A DNA stretch of 64,000 bases from Undaria pinnatifida (GCA_012845835.1 JABAKD010000029.1:9824731-9888730), one strand, 5' to 3'. Positions 35,401 through 43,819 are shown, counted from the stretch's first letter. The notes: generated from the letters alone by a model not told the origin. Numbers and translations are program-made.

Positions 35401-38400
35401 TAGGTATCGCACAGGGAGGACGTTCAAAAGGTGCGCCACCAGTACAGCAGTGGGGTGTGTGGTTTCCTCCCTATCGCACGTACATGTCGGCCGCACAGGG
35501 GTGTGCGTTCACATCACAGCACGGCAGGGTGTTTGATTTGCTCGGAATTGCACATGTCGGAGTTACCGCGCAGGGGTGTGCGTTCACATCACAGCATGGC
35601 AGGGTGTTTGATTTTATAACTAATTTTCAAGGACGTCAGCCGTGAGTTCGACGAATTTTAGGTCAATACTCATCTTTGCAAGCTGCGTTGTTGGTACTCG
35701 TAATATACTATGTGGGTGAGTTTTATTGGGAGGTGTCCTGCGTTTTGTCCACTATAATGGTAAGTGTTGGTATTTATACTTTAGGTGGGGAATTTTGAGC
35801 TAGATCAAACATCACATCTACTTTATAAATTTATTACTGTAGTTTCCACTATCTATACTGCTCCATCATATGTATGGTAGGCGGTTTATTTTGTTTTTTA
35901 TTCCCCCGGCTTTAATATCGGGAACAGTACGGATACAGAATATTATAAGTTATCTTATATGTTGCTCTTAATGCAGCATTCGAGAATTAAAGTCAGCTAC
36001 TCCCACCCCAAAAAGAGTAAAAACTCTGTGGGACACGAACCCACTGTTTCAAATTGATACGCTGTCACTCTAATATTTAAATACATGTATATATGGTCGC
36101 CCCGGTGGCGTATCAGGTTATCCTCGAGCCTGGTATAGGTCAGTTTCGTGAGTTCGAGCCCCGCCGAGTGCATACTCGTATAAATTCGTTGGGACTTTTT
36201 CTTGTGGACAAATTGACTTGCGGAAAGCGCGAGAGCGTGAGTTAGCAACATTCGATTAACAATCGACGAGCAGTGGGATTGCTGAACCCTATGCGCGATA
36301 AAAATTGAAGGCAAGAACCGGGGAGGAGAAGGGATGACACCTGTGACCACGGCTTGTCCAGAAGCTGGAAAGTGAAAGTGTGCTAAAAAAAAAAAAAAAA
36401 TATATATATATATTTTCAGGACGTCAGGTGTGAGTTCGACGAATTTCAAGTCAGTACTCATATTTTGCATCTGCTTGCTGGTACTTGTACTATGCCATGT
36501 GGGTGAATTTTTTTTTGGTAGGGGTCCTTTTCTTTTATAAACAAATGTTTTTCTCCACTACAATGATTGGTGCTAGTATTTTTACTTTAAGTGGGGAATT
36601 TTGGAGTAATCTATCATACAAGTTCTATTTTATATATTTATTTCTGTAGTTTCCACTGTCTATTGCTGTACCATGTGTGGTGGATGGTTTACGGATGGAT
36701 GGCTTGGTCAGGGTTGTTGGTACTTGTGGTTATGTGCGTACGTAAGTTTTCCCTACCTGGGGGTGATTTTATATTATTATTATTTATTTTATGTTTCGCT
36801 TTAGTGGCGGGTTTTGGTATACATCGGGAGTATGAAGACAGTAGTAGTGATCTGTTAGATATCATGTAAAAGTTTGTTCAGAGTCGCACATGTCGGAGTT
36901 ACCGCACAGTGGTGCGCGTCAGAACGGGAAATCAAATCATTCAATTCATTTTCCGCACAGGGGCCGGAGTCATCACACATGCCGGAGTTATCGCACCCCT
37001 GTGCGATAAAAATCAAAGTTAGGAATCATTTAACAATCGATCGCACGGGGGTGCGATGACTTGCACAATTACGGTAATAGGAGGTTAGTCTAACGAATAT
37101 TTGCCCCTTGATATCGTCTCTCTCAAAAAGTGGAAATCACTTATTTATAGTGCCTTGGGTTATTATACTTGGGGGTTAAGAGTACCTGGTACGAATTAGT
37201 TAACCCCTTTACCACTGGAAACCCGTTTTTGGGGACAACTTGGATTTAGTATAGGGAGGGGTTCGGGGGACTCTAAAGGGGTTAAGGTTCACCCCCAAAC
37301 CGCTTACCAGGTTTGTACAACGTATGTCACAAATCGGGTTTTTTAGTTTGTCACGGAACTTCGTCAGTTCGTAGTAGGGCTGGGTGAGTGAGCAAGATTT
37401 GACGGCTAGTCGCTCATCCCCGCGCGGCAAAGCCAACTATTTTATAGCTAACTTTAGCTGGCACGTCGGTTGGACAATTTGAGCCGCATTGCTTACGTCC
37501 AATTTCTTGTTTTGTTGAACAACCAAACCTTAATTTATTGACAGTACACCATCTCTCAAGTGCGGGCTTCAGCTGTGCGCCATCCGATGCCAGGACTGAA
37601 CGCTGCGACCGTTTGGGAGCCACTTGTCATTGCCCGCGGCGATTAGCGGAGAAAATCTCTATCCCGCATATAGTAAGCCTTCCTACAACTAAGGAAACCC
37701 ACCGAGTCGGATAGTCGGCACCCCCGGAAAACGACTCACTGTCCGACTAATAACTTGTCGATGACTCAAGATGTGCCGAATCACAACTTTAATTATTTTG
37801 CCTATAGAGGCATAATGTAAGGGGTCTAGCTAATCGGACCCTTTCGTTACCCTGCGATTTTGTGGCCGGTGCTGTGCTTTATGCATGCCATGGGTTTGGC
37901 AGTTGTCTTTTGGCTCCTACCCGCCGGCGAACGCGACGGATGATGACCAGGACCTCAAGGACACGTGGTTCCCCAAGGCCCGTGACTGCACGTGCTGTAA
38001 GGTCAGTTATTTTTCTTGTTGCGCGTTCGATCAAGGGTTACTGGGTAAAGCTCGAAGCACTCCGCACATCGCAAATACCAGGTGGTTGCGTTTGCAGCCA
38101 TATCAGGTTGGTATTGCGCGGTATTTTCATGTTGACCTACTCTGTTATTTGATAGGGACGAGGCTGCTAGTGTACGCACTTGGGCAGCAAAGTCCTCTCT
38201 TGCTCTCACTCTTTCTCTCTTTCTTTCTTGCTCTCTTGCTCTCGTTCTTTCTTAATCTTTTTCTCTCTGTGTCCCTTTCTTTCTCTCTCTCTCTCTCTTT
38301 CTGTCTTGCTCTTTGTCTCTCTTTTTTTCTTTTTCTTTCTCTTCTCTTTGCCTTCGTTTTCGCCCCCCCCCCCCCCCTCCCTCCTCTATTTATCTTCTTT

Positions 38401-41400
38401 GCCTGTTTGGCATCGTTTGGTTGCTGCTTGGTGTGGCGGTGGTTTAGGGATACGTGTTTGGATGCACCTCCGACATCTGTGAGTACATTGGCCAGTGCAC
38501 GTGCAGCATTGAGGAGAACGACCTAGAAGGCAGCAACTCCGTCTCGTCCAACTCCATGGTGAGCGAACCACCCCCCGCCGCACCATATTTATACGAGCCT
38601 GCTGTAGTTTAGGGTTGTTACATTTTGTGTCGAGCGGTTGCTTTGCTCTTTGACGGTTCCAGGCGGCTAAAGTTGCGAGATGCTTCGATGCAAAGTGCGA
38701 CGAACGGTGGGAATCCTGAACCCTCGGCGCGATCAAAGCGTAAGGGCGCGTGTCGTACCATGGGAGAGAAGGGACGACACCTGTGACCGCGGTTTGTCCA
38801 CAAGATGGAAAGTAAACGATACGTAACAAACATAACATGCAACAGCGCGTGTCTTGATCGCTCGCTCACCCCCCCCCCCCCCATTGCTCGCTCGACACTT
38901 CAACTCACGCATACCGCTCTCCGTCTCTACCCCGGTTGCTGCTTTCTCCCCCCTCTCCCACGAGGCACAGTCGAAGACAGGTTCGCCGCAAGTCGGCATG
39001 GGGGCAAACGGCAACCCGATGGGGGCTGGGGGGGAGGGGGCGCGACCACCGCAGCCGCCCACGGAGGCGGCGGCGGCGGGGGGGGGGGGGGCGACCTAGC
39101 CCCGGGAGGGGGGGGGGGGCGGAATGCCGGTACGGGACGGGGTGCAAGCGAGCGGATTGCTCGTTCAGCCACCCACAAGGTGAAGCTTGGAGAATCGACG
39201 GCAACGTTATATGATGCGTTGCGTGGCTTTGCGATAAACAACTCTTTGGTGTCTGGTGGTGGGTTTTATGTATAGCTCTGTGTTGGCTCTGTGGTGGCTG
39301 TATGAAAGCTCTATTATTAGATTCGATTTGTGAGGGTTCTCGTCTATGAAACGGCAGTTTCAGGGTGAGGGAGTTATTTGTTCAGCCAACCACGAGGTTA
39401 GGGGGGGGGGAACCGAACGACGGACACGATTACTCTGTCTTGACGATGGATATATGTGGGGTGGCTGTGTTGGCCGATAGTTCTGTTGAGCGTAGCTCCC
39501 CCTGTCAGCGCAACACGCCAAAGGCAGCCCTTTGGACGCAGCCTCTTGAGCACACCCATGTTTGTCACAGCCCGTTGAATGTAGCACCCTCGAAGGCAAC
39601 CCCTTGAGCGCATCCCCGTTTTTCTGTGGTCGGTTTTATGGTAGGTCTACTCAGTCGGATTGTTGTATGGTTTTAGGATAGCTCTGCGATAGCTTGGTGG
39701 TCTTCTGTAATAACTCTTATCTTCTGTGTATATGATACATCTGTGATAGCTCTACCTCTTGTGATATTCTGTAATTTTCTACCAGGTACGTCTTTATTAC
39801 CAGGTATCAATATAGAGTACACTACCCAGAGCTGCGAGGCCGAGGCTTTCGTCCAAGCTCATTATTGCAAGTTATGCGTGTGATACTCCGATCGCGCGTG
39901 TTACGGGGTGTATATGTCCTCAAAAAAGGGTATCTGGTATAGGTCGGGGACCCCCCTCAGTGATGTTAATAGCTGGTACCAGGGTCAACAGGGTGATAGA
40001 AAAGACGTTCAGTCTTGAAGGATTTAATTACTCTACGCACGGAAACTAAAAAAGTCGTTCGGGATGATATATCTGAAATTGCTTTGGGGAGCTGCTCTTG
40101 TAAAGTAGCGTTCGGTACGCATGGGCAAGGCGAGAGGTGCTGGGTTGGAGGAGAGGACCGTCTGGCCTCTTCAGTGCGGTCCACGCGGCGTCCTGTGTGA
40201 TTTCGCACCTCCGGTCTACACTATCGTTTTTTTTTGTCTGGCCTTGCATTTGGTACGTTTGTTTATTATAAAAAAATAAAAATACGCTCGAGCGGTGAGA
40301 TCGAAGATTTCGTCGGAACTCATCTTTGCAAGCTGTGTGTGATATACTCCGATCGCCGGCATGACGGGGTGTGTGTCCTCATATAGGTCGGCAACTCCCC
40401 TTAGAAGTACAGTAGCTTGTGCCAGGGTCAACAGGTGTTCATCTGTGCACGGACACTTTTAAGACCCGTTTTTGCGCTTGTGTTTGGTACCAGGTACGTT
40501 TGTTTATGTGTTGACTGGACCTGCAGGCGATGTTGATTGGTTCCCTGCAGCGATTTTTGCTTGGCCGTCACACGAACTCGCCGCTCTTCAAGCCTTTGGC
40601 CCTGCTTGGAACGATGGGTACCGACGTTTTTCGGCACGAACCGGTTGGGAATATCGTGGGGTAACATGAATTATACTTTCCAGGCTTAAAACAATGTCCA
40701 CTGTCTTTTCCCGTCCGGATTTCATGTTTTTCCCTGGCGTCTGGTGAAGGTCGCACCATGGACGCAGATGGCGTTTCTTTCGGCGACTTTGGGGCGGGGA
40801 GCGGGGGCGGCGGTCACCGGGGCAAGCGTGGCAGCGGCGGGGCGGGGGCGGGGGGAAAGCTCATCGTTGACCAGGACCTCATGGACACGTGGTACCCGGA
40901 CTGCCGTGAATGCGCGTGCTGCAAGGTGAGGAGGCGGGGCGTTTGGGAAAATTCTTGGGAGAGAAAAATTTCAGGGATTTTTCAAGATGTCTTGGAAGAG
41001 GAATCTTCTGGGAGTAAAGTCCTTGGGGGCGCGGAAGCTTTCGGGGTTTTCCTCGTGAGAGTAAGCTTCGTTCTTCTTCTTTGTCTCCGGGTGATGAATG
41101 CTGTTGTGACCAGTTTTACTTGCTGTACCGGTTTGTTTACTACTGGCGGTTCCTTTTTAAGTTGGCGGGAACTTGCTTGGTGGGAGGGGGGGGGGGGGAC
41201 GTGTCATCCTCGGTGGTCAATAAGTGCAAGGTTTGTGTGCGGGCACGAATGCATGCATGCCCACAGCGGCAGCTCTCACAAGGACTTTTCTTTCGCAGGG
41301 TTGAATTGTTGCTGGGTGGCTGTGGCGGTTGACCTGGCGGCTGCGCCTTGCGTTAAGCGTGAGCTGAAGCAGGCTTTTTCTGCGTTCTACTTTTTTTTTT

Positions 41401-41963
41401 GTTTTTGCCCTCAGCCGATGCGCTTCGATTTTTGTCAGCGCAGCACTGTTTTCTTTTCGTAGCTCGTGACTGCTCCGGCCCGGAGTCTCTTGTGACACTA
41501 CGTTAGTATTGAAACGAACAAAAACAACGCGCAAGGATACGAATGTCACGCAGCATCACGCCACGGCGTGCACAATGGTGCACTGCAGTCGTCCCGATAA
41601 TATACCTGGTGTCAATACATCTCATTCACGACTGCATAGCCCACATTTATCATACCCCTCTCAAGCCCGATCACTTAACAAACCGCCCCCTCGTCTCAAC
41701 CTGGTCTGCCATTTGACGTTCACATGCAGGGTTACAAGCACGGGTGCAAGACGCCCGCTTGCGCGGACGCGGGTCTGTGCGCGTGTTCCTCCGGCGACGG
41801 CCCCGCGGTCCCCATCGCCGCCGTGGCCAGCTCCAACCCACCGCCAGGGACGGAGGGTTCCACAGGAAAACCTTCCACCGTGGAGGCGGTGGGCGGGGAG
41901 GGGGTAGGGGCAGAGAACACAGCAGTAGCAGCGGCGGCGGCTGCGCCCCCGCCGCCAGCATAG
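22156..41963 (+). CDS. Seven-exon gene for a CCCH zinc-finger / seven-Cys modular protein
   Basis: Exons: 22156-22555, 33248-33417, 37903-38001, 38448-38558, 38971-39179, 40750-40925 and 41730-41963. All introns are GT-AG and phases fit (1, 0, 0, 0, 1, 0) apart from a one-base discrepancy in exon 5. The product is about 465 residues. It has three CCCH fingers with C-x5-C-x4-C-x3-H spacing, the class seen in poly(A)-binding Nab2/ZC3H14, so RNA binding is inferred. It also has two copies of a seven-Cys module (C-x-C-C-x6-C-x4-C-x5-C-x-C) preceded by DQDL-x-DTW-(F/Y)-P. Gly-, Asn- and His-rich linkers separate them. After fingers 1 and 2 the text reads HPAGRVIDAGG and HPFGRAIDADG; after finger 3, across the splice, HPQGRTMDADG. 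This is strong support for the join. Introns 1 (10.7 kb) and 2 (4.5 kb) are full of mobile DNA. The seven-Cys module is not one I recognise. Confidence 0.65.
23470..23610. repeat. Dispersed repeat (GTGGTCACAGGACAG family), copy 1
   Basis: Contains ACTCGCATAATCAAGTCC, GGTCACAGGACAG and CTGAGGAATACCCCAGGG. The same order is at 32680-32800, reversed at about 29560-29665, with partial copies near 30240-30300 (reversed) and 59860-59915 (reversed). Confidence 0.75.
23815..24345. repeat. About 178-bp tandem repeat, three diverged copies
   Basis: Units begin near 23815, 23993 and 24170. Each has a TTTTTTGG/AAACGCC-like head, CACGCTGGCGG-type and CGCGACTGCCC words, then CCCTCGAAGGGTTGGGGT and GGGTTAGT. 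The G-rich half (GGGTTAGG, GGGTCGGGTTAGT) resembles telomere-like words but is not a perfect telomeric array. Confidence 0.8.
24600..25250 (-). mobile_element. SINE-like composite repeat with tRNA-like head (reverse orientation)
   Basis: On the - strand, the segment from about 25243 down to 25152 reads GCCCCGGTGGCGTATCAGG and later GTGAGTTCGAGCCCCGCCG, like a tRNA D-arm region and T arm (A and B boxes). The body down to about 24860 includes CGACGAGGGAAGAAAATGCTGAAC and GGTCACAGG... words shared with 36073-36410 and with 29.98-30.3 kb. No functional tRNA fold is complete. Confidence 0.55.
25251..27329. other. Part of intron 1 with no gene seen
   Basis: It contains a poly-G tract (about 25660-25672), several GTACC/GGTAC words (25797-25815), a TG dinucleotide run and T tracts. 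No coding frame has support. Confidence 0.45.
27590..27690. repeat. GCAGCTTGCAAA / CACAGCTGACG dispersed repeat core
   Basis: This is a good copy of a roughly 100-bp family: CGCAGCTTGCAAA, ATCGACCC, TTTATCGAACTCACAGC. Other copies lie at about 14570, 19050, 33655, 35640, 36425, 40290, 46130, 58950, 59250 and 61600, in both orientations. Confidence 0.75.
28450..28645. repeat. About 66-bp tandem repeat, three copies
   Basis: Units start near 28451, 28518 and 28584. Each contains CTCGCT(C/T)C(G/T)CT, CACTT(G/T)(C/T)GGTC, GTGTG(C/T)TAGT and GGAC(A/T)GCGC. They open weak frames on both strands that are not genes. Confidence 0.85.
28661..29262. mobile_element. PIF/Harbinger-like non-autonomous element, decayed copy A
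   Basis: It is collinear with the interior of 30320-31108: shared words include CATACCCATACCAGG, GCTGGCTTGGCT, AAGTCAGCGTG, TAGCTTTGGCGGCT, GTTGCTCGCGGAGA and CACAGCAGTACTCC. Terminal inverted repeats are lost or mutated; only a few CAGTCGA words remain at the left. A separate fragment resembling the left end (CTGTCGGATCAGTCGAAAA) lies at 27362-27440. Confidence 0.65.
29863..30316 (+). mobile_element. SINE-like element with tRNA-derived head
   Basis: The head reads GCCCCGGTGGTCTAGTGG (A-box match TGGTCTAGTGG) and 40 bp later GAGTTCGATTCCC (B-box match). Together they fit an internal RNA polymerase III promoter. The body includes GAGAGTTTGAATTTATTTG, GACGAGGGAAGAAAATGCTG and later CTGTGACCACGGACTTG, shared with 24.6-25.25 kb and 36.07-36.4 kb. 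Acceptor-stem pairing of a real tRNA is absent. Confidence 0.6.
30320..31108. mobile_element. PIF/Harbinger-like non-autonomous element, copy B
   Basis: The ends are inverted repeats of about 50 bp beginning GGCCATTTCTTATACAGTCG, with CAGTCGAAAACGGCC further in at both ends. It is flanked by TAA on each side (30317-30319 and 31109-31111), fitting the 3-bp TWA target of PIF/Harbinger. Length is 789 bp. Subterminal CAGTCGAAAAA words recur many times at the left end (30346-30510). No transposase frame is seen; one - strand frame shares a short segment with copy A (EYCC, then GW-x-LCAS) but is of unknown meaning. Confidence 0.75.
32680..32800. repeat. Dispersed repeat (GTGGTCACAGGACAG family), copy 2
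   Basis: It is nearly identical to the segment at 23505-23605, including GTCCGTGGTCACAGGACAGG and GAGGAATACCCCAGGGAAAA. A diverged reverse copy is at 29560-29665. Confidence 0.8.
33248..33417 (+). CDS. Gene 2 exon 2: Gly-rich linker
   Basis: The acceptor is CTGTGCGGTTAG and the donor is TCAGAG|GTGAGG. Joined to exon 1 it reads HPFG-RAIDADG, matching HPAGRVIDAGG after finger 1. A Gly/Ser run follows (GGN-type repeats, about 33277-33350), then RPLLNRPPSNNSIGSMSRGM. The exit is phase 0, which fits exon 3. Confidence 0.65.
33460..34115. repeat. GGTGTTCGACACAGGGAGG minisatellite split by an insertion
   Basis: Degenerate 20-25-bp units (GTGTTYGRCACAGGGAGGG) occupy about 33460-33615 and 33960-34115. 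The gap holds a copy of the CAGCTGTGAG...GCAAGCTGCG repeat (about 33655-33740) and further non-array sequence. The array directly follows exon 2 of gene 2. Confidence 0.75.
34116..34881. other. Part of intron 2; no gene seen
   Basis: Tetranucleotide-like CCAACCAGCCAGTCAGTC words lie at 34530-34575. A stretch at 34775-34860 (AACCCCTTTAGAGCCCCCAAAA) has an inverted relative at 37230-37290 and another relative at 61260-61305. Confidence 0.4.
35613..35850. repeat. GCAAGCTGCG long-form dispersed repeat
   Basis: It matches about 14510-14720 over 200 bp (TTTTCAAGGNCGTCAGCCGTG, GCAAGCTGCGTTGTTGGTAC, TTTATACTTTAGGTGGGGAA). A more diverged copy is at 36410-36670. This is an extended version of the short core repeat family. 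Confidence 0.8.
36073..36410 (+). mobile_element. SINE-like element with tRNA-derived head
   Basis: The head (36093-36172) is almost identical to the reverse complement of 25152-25243: GCCCCGGTGGCGTATCAGG and GTGAGTTCGAGCCCCGCCG. The body includes TTTTTCTTGTG, CGCGAGAGCGTGAGTTAGCA and GGTGACCACGGC-like words, ending in an A run and a TA run (36386-36412). This fits a retroposed tRNA-derived SINE. Confidence 0.65.
37076..37902. other. End of intron 2; no gene seen
   Basis: A GGGGTTCGGGGGACTCTAAAG word at 37256-37276 relates to 61280-61305. No supported coding frame before exon 3. Confidence 0.4.
37903..38001 (+). CDS. Gene 2 exon 3: first half of seven-Cys module 1
   Basis: The acceptor is GGGTTTGGCAG and the donor is TGTAAG|GTCAGT. 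Thirty-three codons encode SFGSYPPAN, then DQDLKDTWFPKARDCTCCK. The exon is phase 0 at both ends. It matches the end of exon 6 residue by residue in the DQDL-x-DTW and C-x-CCK parts. An in-frame ATG at 37885 could serve as an alternative start. Confidence 0.7.
38448..38558 (+). CDS. Gene 2 exon 4: second half of seven-Cys module 1
   Basis: The acceptor is GGTGGTTTAG and the donor is TCCATG|GTGAGC. Thirty-seven codons encode GYVFGC, then C-x5-C-x-C and an acidic/Ser-rich tail. If the donor were skipped, the frame would stop at 38609-38611. The preceding intron (446 bp) has a long CTTT/CTCT tract at 38205-38380. Confidence 0.7.
38971..39179 (+). CDS. Gene 2 exon 5: Gly-rich segment and third CCCH finger (frame discrepancy)
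   Basis: The acceptor is CACGAGGCACAG and the donor is CACAAG|GTGAAG. Phase 0 entry gives KTGSPQVGMGANGNPMG; finger 3 (CRYGTGCKRADCSFSH) lies in a frame shifted by one base. Removing one G from the run near 39079-39092 would join them without a stop. Either the G run is miscounted in the assembly or this copy is broken. If the donor is not used, the finger frame ends at a TGA at 39212-39214. Confidence 0.6.
39180..40749 (+). other. Intron 5 of gene 2
   Basis: It includes two related patches (about 39825-40000 and 40270-40450) that share GCAAGYT, GTGTGATACTCCGATCGC, GGGGTGT and CAGGGTCAACAGG words, so they are copies of one repeat. A candidate exon at 40527-40660 lies near its end. No other gene is seen. 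Confidence 0.5.
40527..40660 (+). CDS. Candidate exon within intron 5 of gene 2
   Basis: It is bounded by an acceptor GGACCTGCAG and a donor-like CGTGGG|GTAACA. One frame reads GDVDWFPAAIFAWPSHELAA and continues in similarly natural composition to GWEYRG. Phase 1 entry and phase 0 exit do not fit between exons 5 and 6, so it is either an alternative exon, a fragment of another gene carried by a repeat, or chance. A second frame is also open. Confidence 0.25.
40750..40925 (+). CDS. Gene 2 exon 6: linker and first half of seven-Cys module 2
   Basis: The acceptor is GTCTGGTGAAG and the donor is TGCAAG|GTGAGG. Joined to exon 5 it reads HPQG-RTMDADGVSFG, then a Gly-rich stretch, then DQDLMDTWYPDCRECACCK. 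An ATG at 40758 in good context (CACCATGG) could start a separate two-exon gene with exon 7; the continuity of GR-x-(I/M)-DADG favours the joined model. Confidence 0.7.
41730..41963 (+). CDS. Gene 2 exon 7: second half of seven-Cys module 2 and C-terminus
   Basis: The acceptor is GTTCACATGCAG; the stop TAG is at 41961-41963. It opens GYKHGCKTPAC, then C-x5-C-x-C, exactly matching exon 4 in spacing. The tail is Gly/Ala/Pro-rich and low complexity (AAAAAAPPPPA at the end). Confidence 0.7.
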   Translation, partial: GYKHGCKTPACADAGLCACSSGDGPAVPIAAVASSNPPPGTEGSTGKPSTVEAVGGEGVGAENTAVAAAAAAPPPPA

Positions 41964-42012
41964 GCAGCGGCCACCACCACCTCCTGACCCGGCTGAGCTT
42001 GACTTAGCCTGG

Positions 42013-42215
42013 CTTGACTTCGGTAGATTTGGCTTGATTGAGTTGGCTTGACTTGGACAGCCTTGGCTTGACGTGACTTGCCTTGACTTGAATTGGCTTG
42101 ACTTGACGTGACTTGACTTGACTCCACTACTTGGTTGAGTTGAGCTGGCTTGGCTTGGCTTGGCTTGGCTTGGCTTGGCTTGGCTTGGCTTGGCTTGGCT
42201 TGGCTTCACTTATCG
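42013..42215. repeat. TTGGC pentanucleotide array
   Basis: About 13 tandem TTGGC units (42140-42206) are preceded by degenerate TTGACTTGGC/GACTTGACTTG words. It starts just past the stop codon of gene 2, so it may lie in the 3' UTR. Confidence 0.9.
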
Positions 42216-43555
42216 TAACTTGACCGGTGCTGCTTGCAGACGAAGATGACTTAGGTTCTGCCTCATTTTGTGTGCCTCTGGGAGGGGTAGGGGTCTGGCG
42301 GGCGGGGGAAGGTTGGCTTGGAGGGTGTGGGGGAGCGATACGGAAGAGGCGTGTAATGGCTTGACGGTAGAGCAACCAGCGTGGTTCTGTCGCTCGATCT
42401 GCCGCTCTTTCGTTTGTTCGTTCGTTCATGTGTTCGTTGGTTTGCTGCTTTTGCGGCGAAGTGGCATAGATGGCGCCAAGCGCCATCGGAGAAACCATTG
42501 TTTTTCACTCGGTCGTTTTGCTGCCTGCTTGCTGTTGCAATTAGGGGGCGCATGCTTTTGGTCGGGGGTAGAGGGGGGGGAGAGGGTGGGGTACGCCTTA
42601 CACTATCAAACGGGAAAACCCAGGAGTTGCTGCATTTGTGCATGCATGCATAGGGGGGATACCTTAACCCCTTCTCCACGCGATCATTTATGCCACAAAT
42701 CCCAAGTAGTTTGACCGCAAATACGTGGGTGCACTTCAACGGGGTCAAGCGCACTAACTCCGGGTAGTTTCCCCCCTAAAACGTGGGTGCGGTTTCAAGG
42801 GGTTTGAGCGTGAATGAACACGGGAAAACCCGGGAGACTGACTCTCCATGCGTTTCAAGCATGCATGGATTGCTTTGGTGAGGCATCCTTCGGGCGAGGC
42901 ATGTTGCAGCTGAAAGGTAGAGGCACGGCGCTTAGCCCCTTTAGAAGTGTATCCACAGCTTTGGGGAATACTACACCTGGAGTTAATGTGGGATGATTTG
43001 TCCAGTTTCAAGAGGGTTAAAGGCGGGACGGAGAAGACGCGTCCTCGGAGGCGCCGCGGGGGCACTGGCTTGGTGCGCCGTTGTCACGGACGAGGGCAGC
43101 GCGCGGCTTGATGCTGCTGCACCTGGTTGGCGGTGTCGATGTTGCCCCGCCCCTGGTGAGCTGATTAGGTTTATCTCTTCTCGCTCTTTCTCGAGCGGGC
43201 AAATATTTAGCTATACTTTCCCCGGTTGTTTTAGTAATTAGGCGTCGATATTGTTGTCGCCCTTTGGTCGGGATTTTTCTCGCCCTTTGTCTCGTGTGAC
43301 TCGCCTTGCTTCGGAAGCGGAGAAGGTGACTGGTTCTGCCCCCTTTGGTTGATAAGAGGGGAAGATGGGATGAAGGGTTTGTGTCCGTTTTTTAGTCGTG
43401 GAGGTGGCGGTGGCGACGGCGTTAAATCGCGGGGTGCGTCCGTGAGAGGGAGACGATGGCGGCGACGCGTACCAGCGGCGGCTTTGTCAGTTGGTTAGGT
43501 TGATCGGCTTGAGTGTTTAGGATCGATATTCGGTCCCAGAGTTGAACGGGGTGAG
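42216..43555. other. No supported gene
   Basis: Two short related patches (42655-42740 and 42755-42830) share ACGTGGGTGCRSTTYAA and GGGAAAACCC words. A GC-rich stretch at 43020-43155 ends in a donor-like CCCCTG|GTGAGC but has no identifiable frame or partner exon. Confidence 0.4.
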
Positions 43556-43819
43556 GTGGGGCGGGGCGGCCGCAGGGGCGACCGCGCCCCAAAAGAACTG
43601 TCTGTGGCAGAAGCATGTGGCGAAGCGACGGAATGGACGCCTCTGTACGCAATTGCTTCCTTCCTGTCGCACGGCCGTTGTCCCAAGAAGGACCTTGCCC
43701 GACAAGAAACAGCGTGCGGCGGAAGAAGCGCGTGGCGGACGGGTGGACGGACGCCTGTCTACGGAGGGTTTCGTGTCACGCATATGAGTTTTCCTGGCAC
43801 CACGCAATTGATAGTGTAG
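43556..43819 (+). CDS. Unrecognised 87-codon open frame
   Basis: ATG at 43556, stop TAG at 43817-43819. Composition is even (KELSVAEACGEATEWTPLYA segment, then a Cys/Arg/Lys-rich part) and GC is raised relative to flanks, but two other frames are open over the same bases. No domain is recognised and no splice context is clear. It could be a small gene, an exon or chance. Confidence 0.2.
   Translation: MGRGGRRGDRAPKELSVAEACGEATEWTPLYAIASFLSHGRCPKKDLARQETACGGRSAWRTGGRTPVYGGFRVTHMSFPGTTQLIV

Larger units (their letters stand above)
34882..37075. mobile_element. 2.2 kb inverted-repeat DNA element with nested repeats
   Basis: Terminal inverted repeats of 25 bp begin ACCGTAATTGTGC and end GTCATCGCAC, with one mismatch between ends. 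Subterminal parts repeat GCACAGGGGTGCGATGACTC-like and CGGAGTCATCGCAC words on both strands. No transposase frame is seen. It contains nested dispersed repeats (35613-35850, 36410-36670), a SINE-like copy (36073-36410) and a 65-bp duplication (CAGGGGTGTGCGTTCACATC, near 35500 and 35573). The target duplication is unclear, so the superfamily is not assigned. Confidence 0.65.

Noticed and set aside
40758-41963. Separate two-exon gene starting at ATG 40758
   Set aside because: The start context is good, but the eight bases before it continue the HP-x-GR-x-(I/M)-DADG text from exon 5 across a phase-1 junction, so one long gene is preferred. It remains the main alternative.
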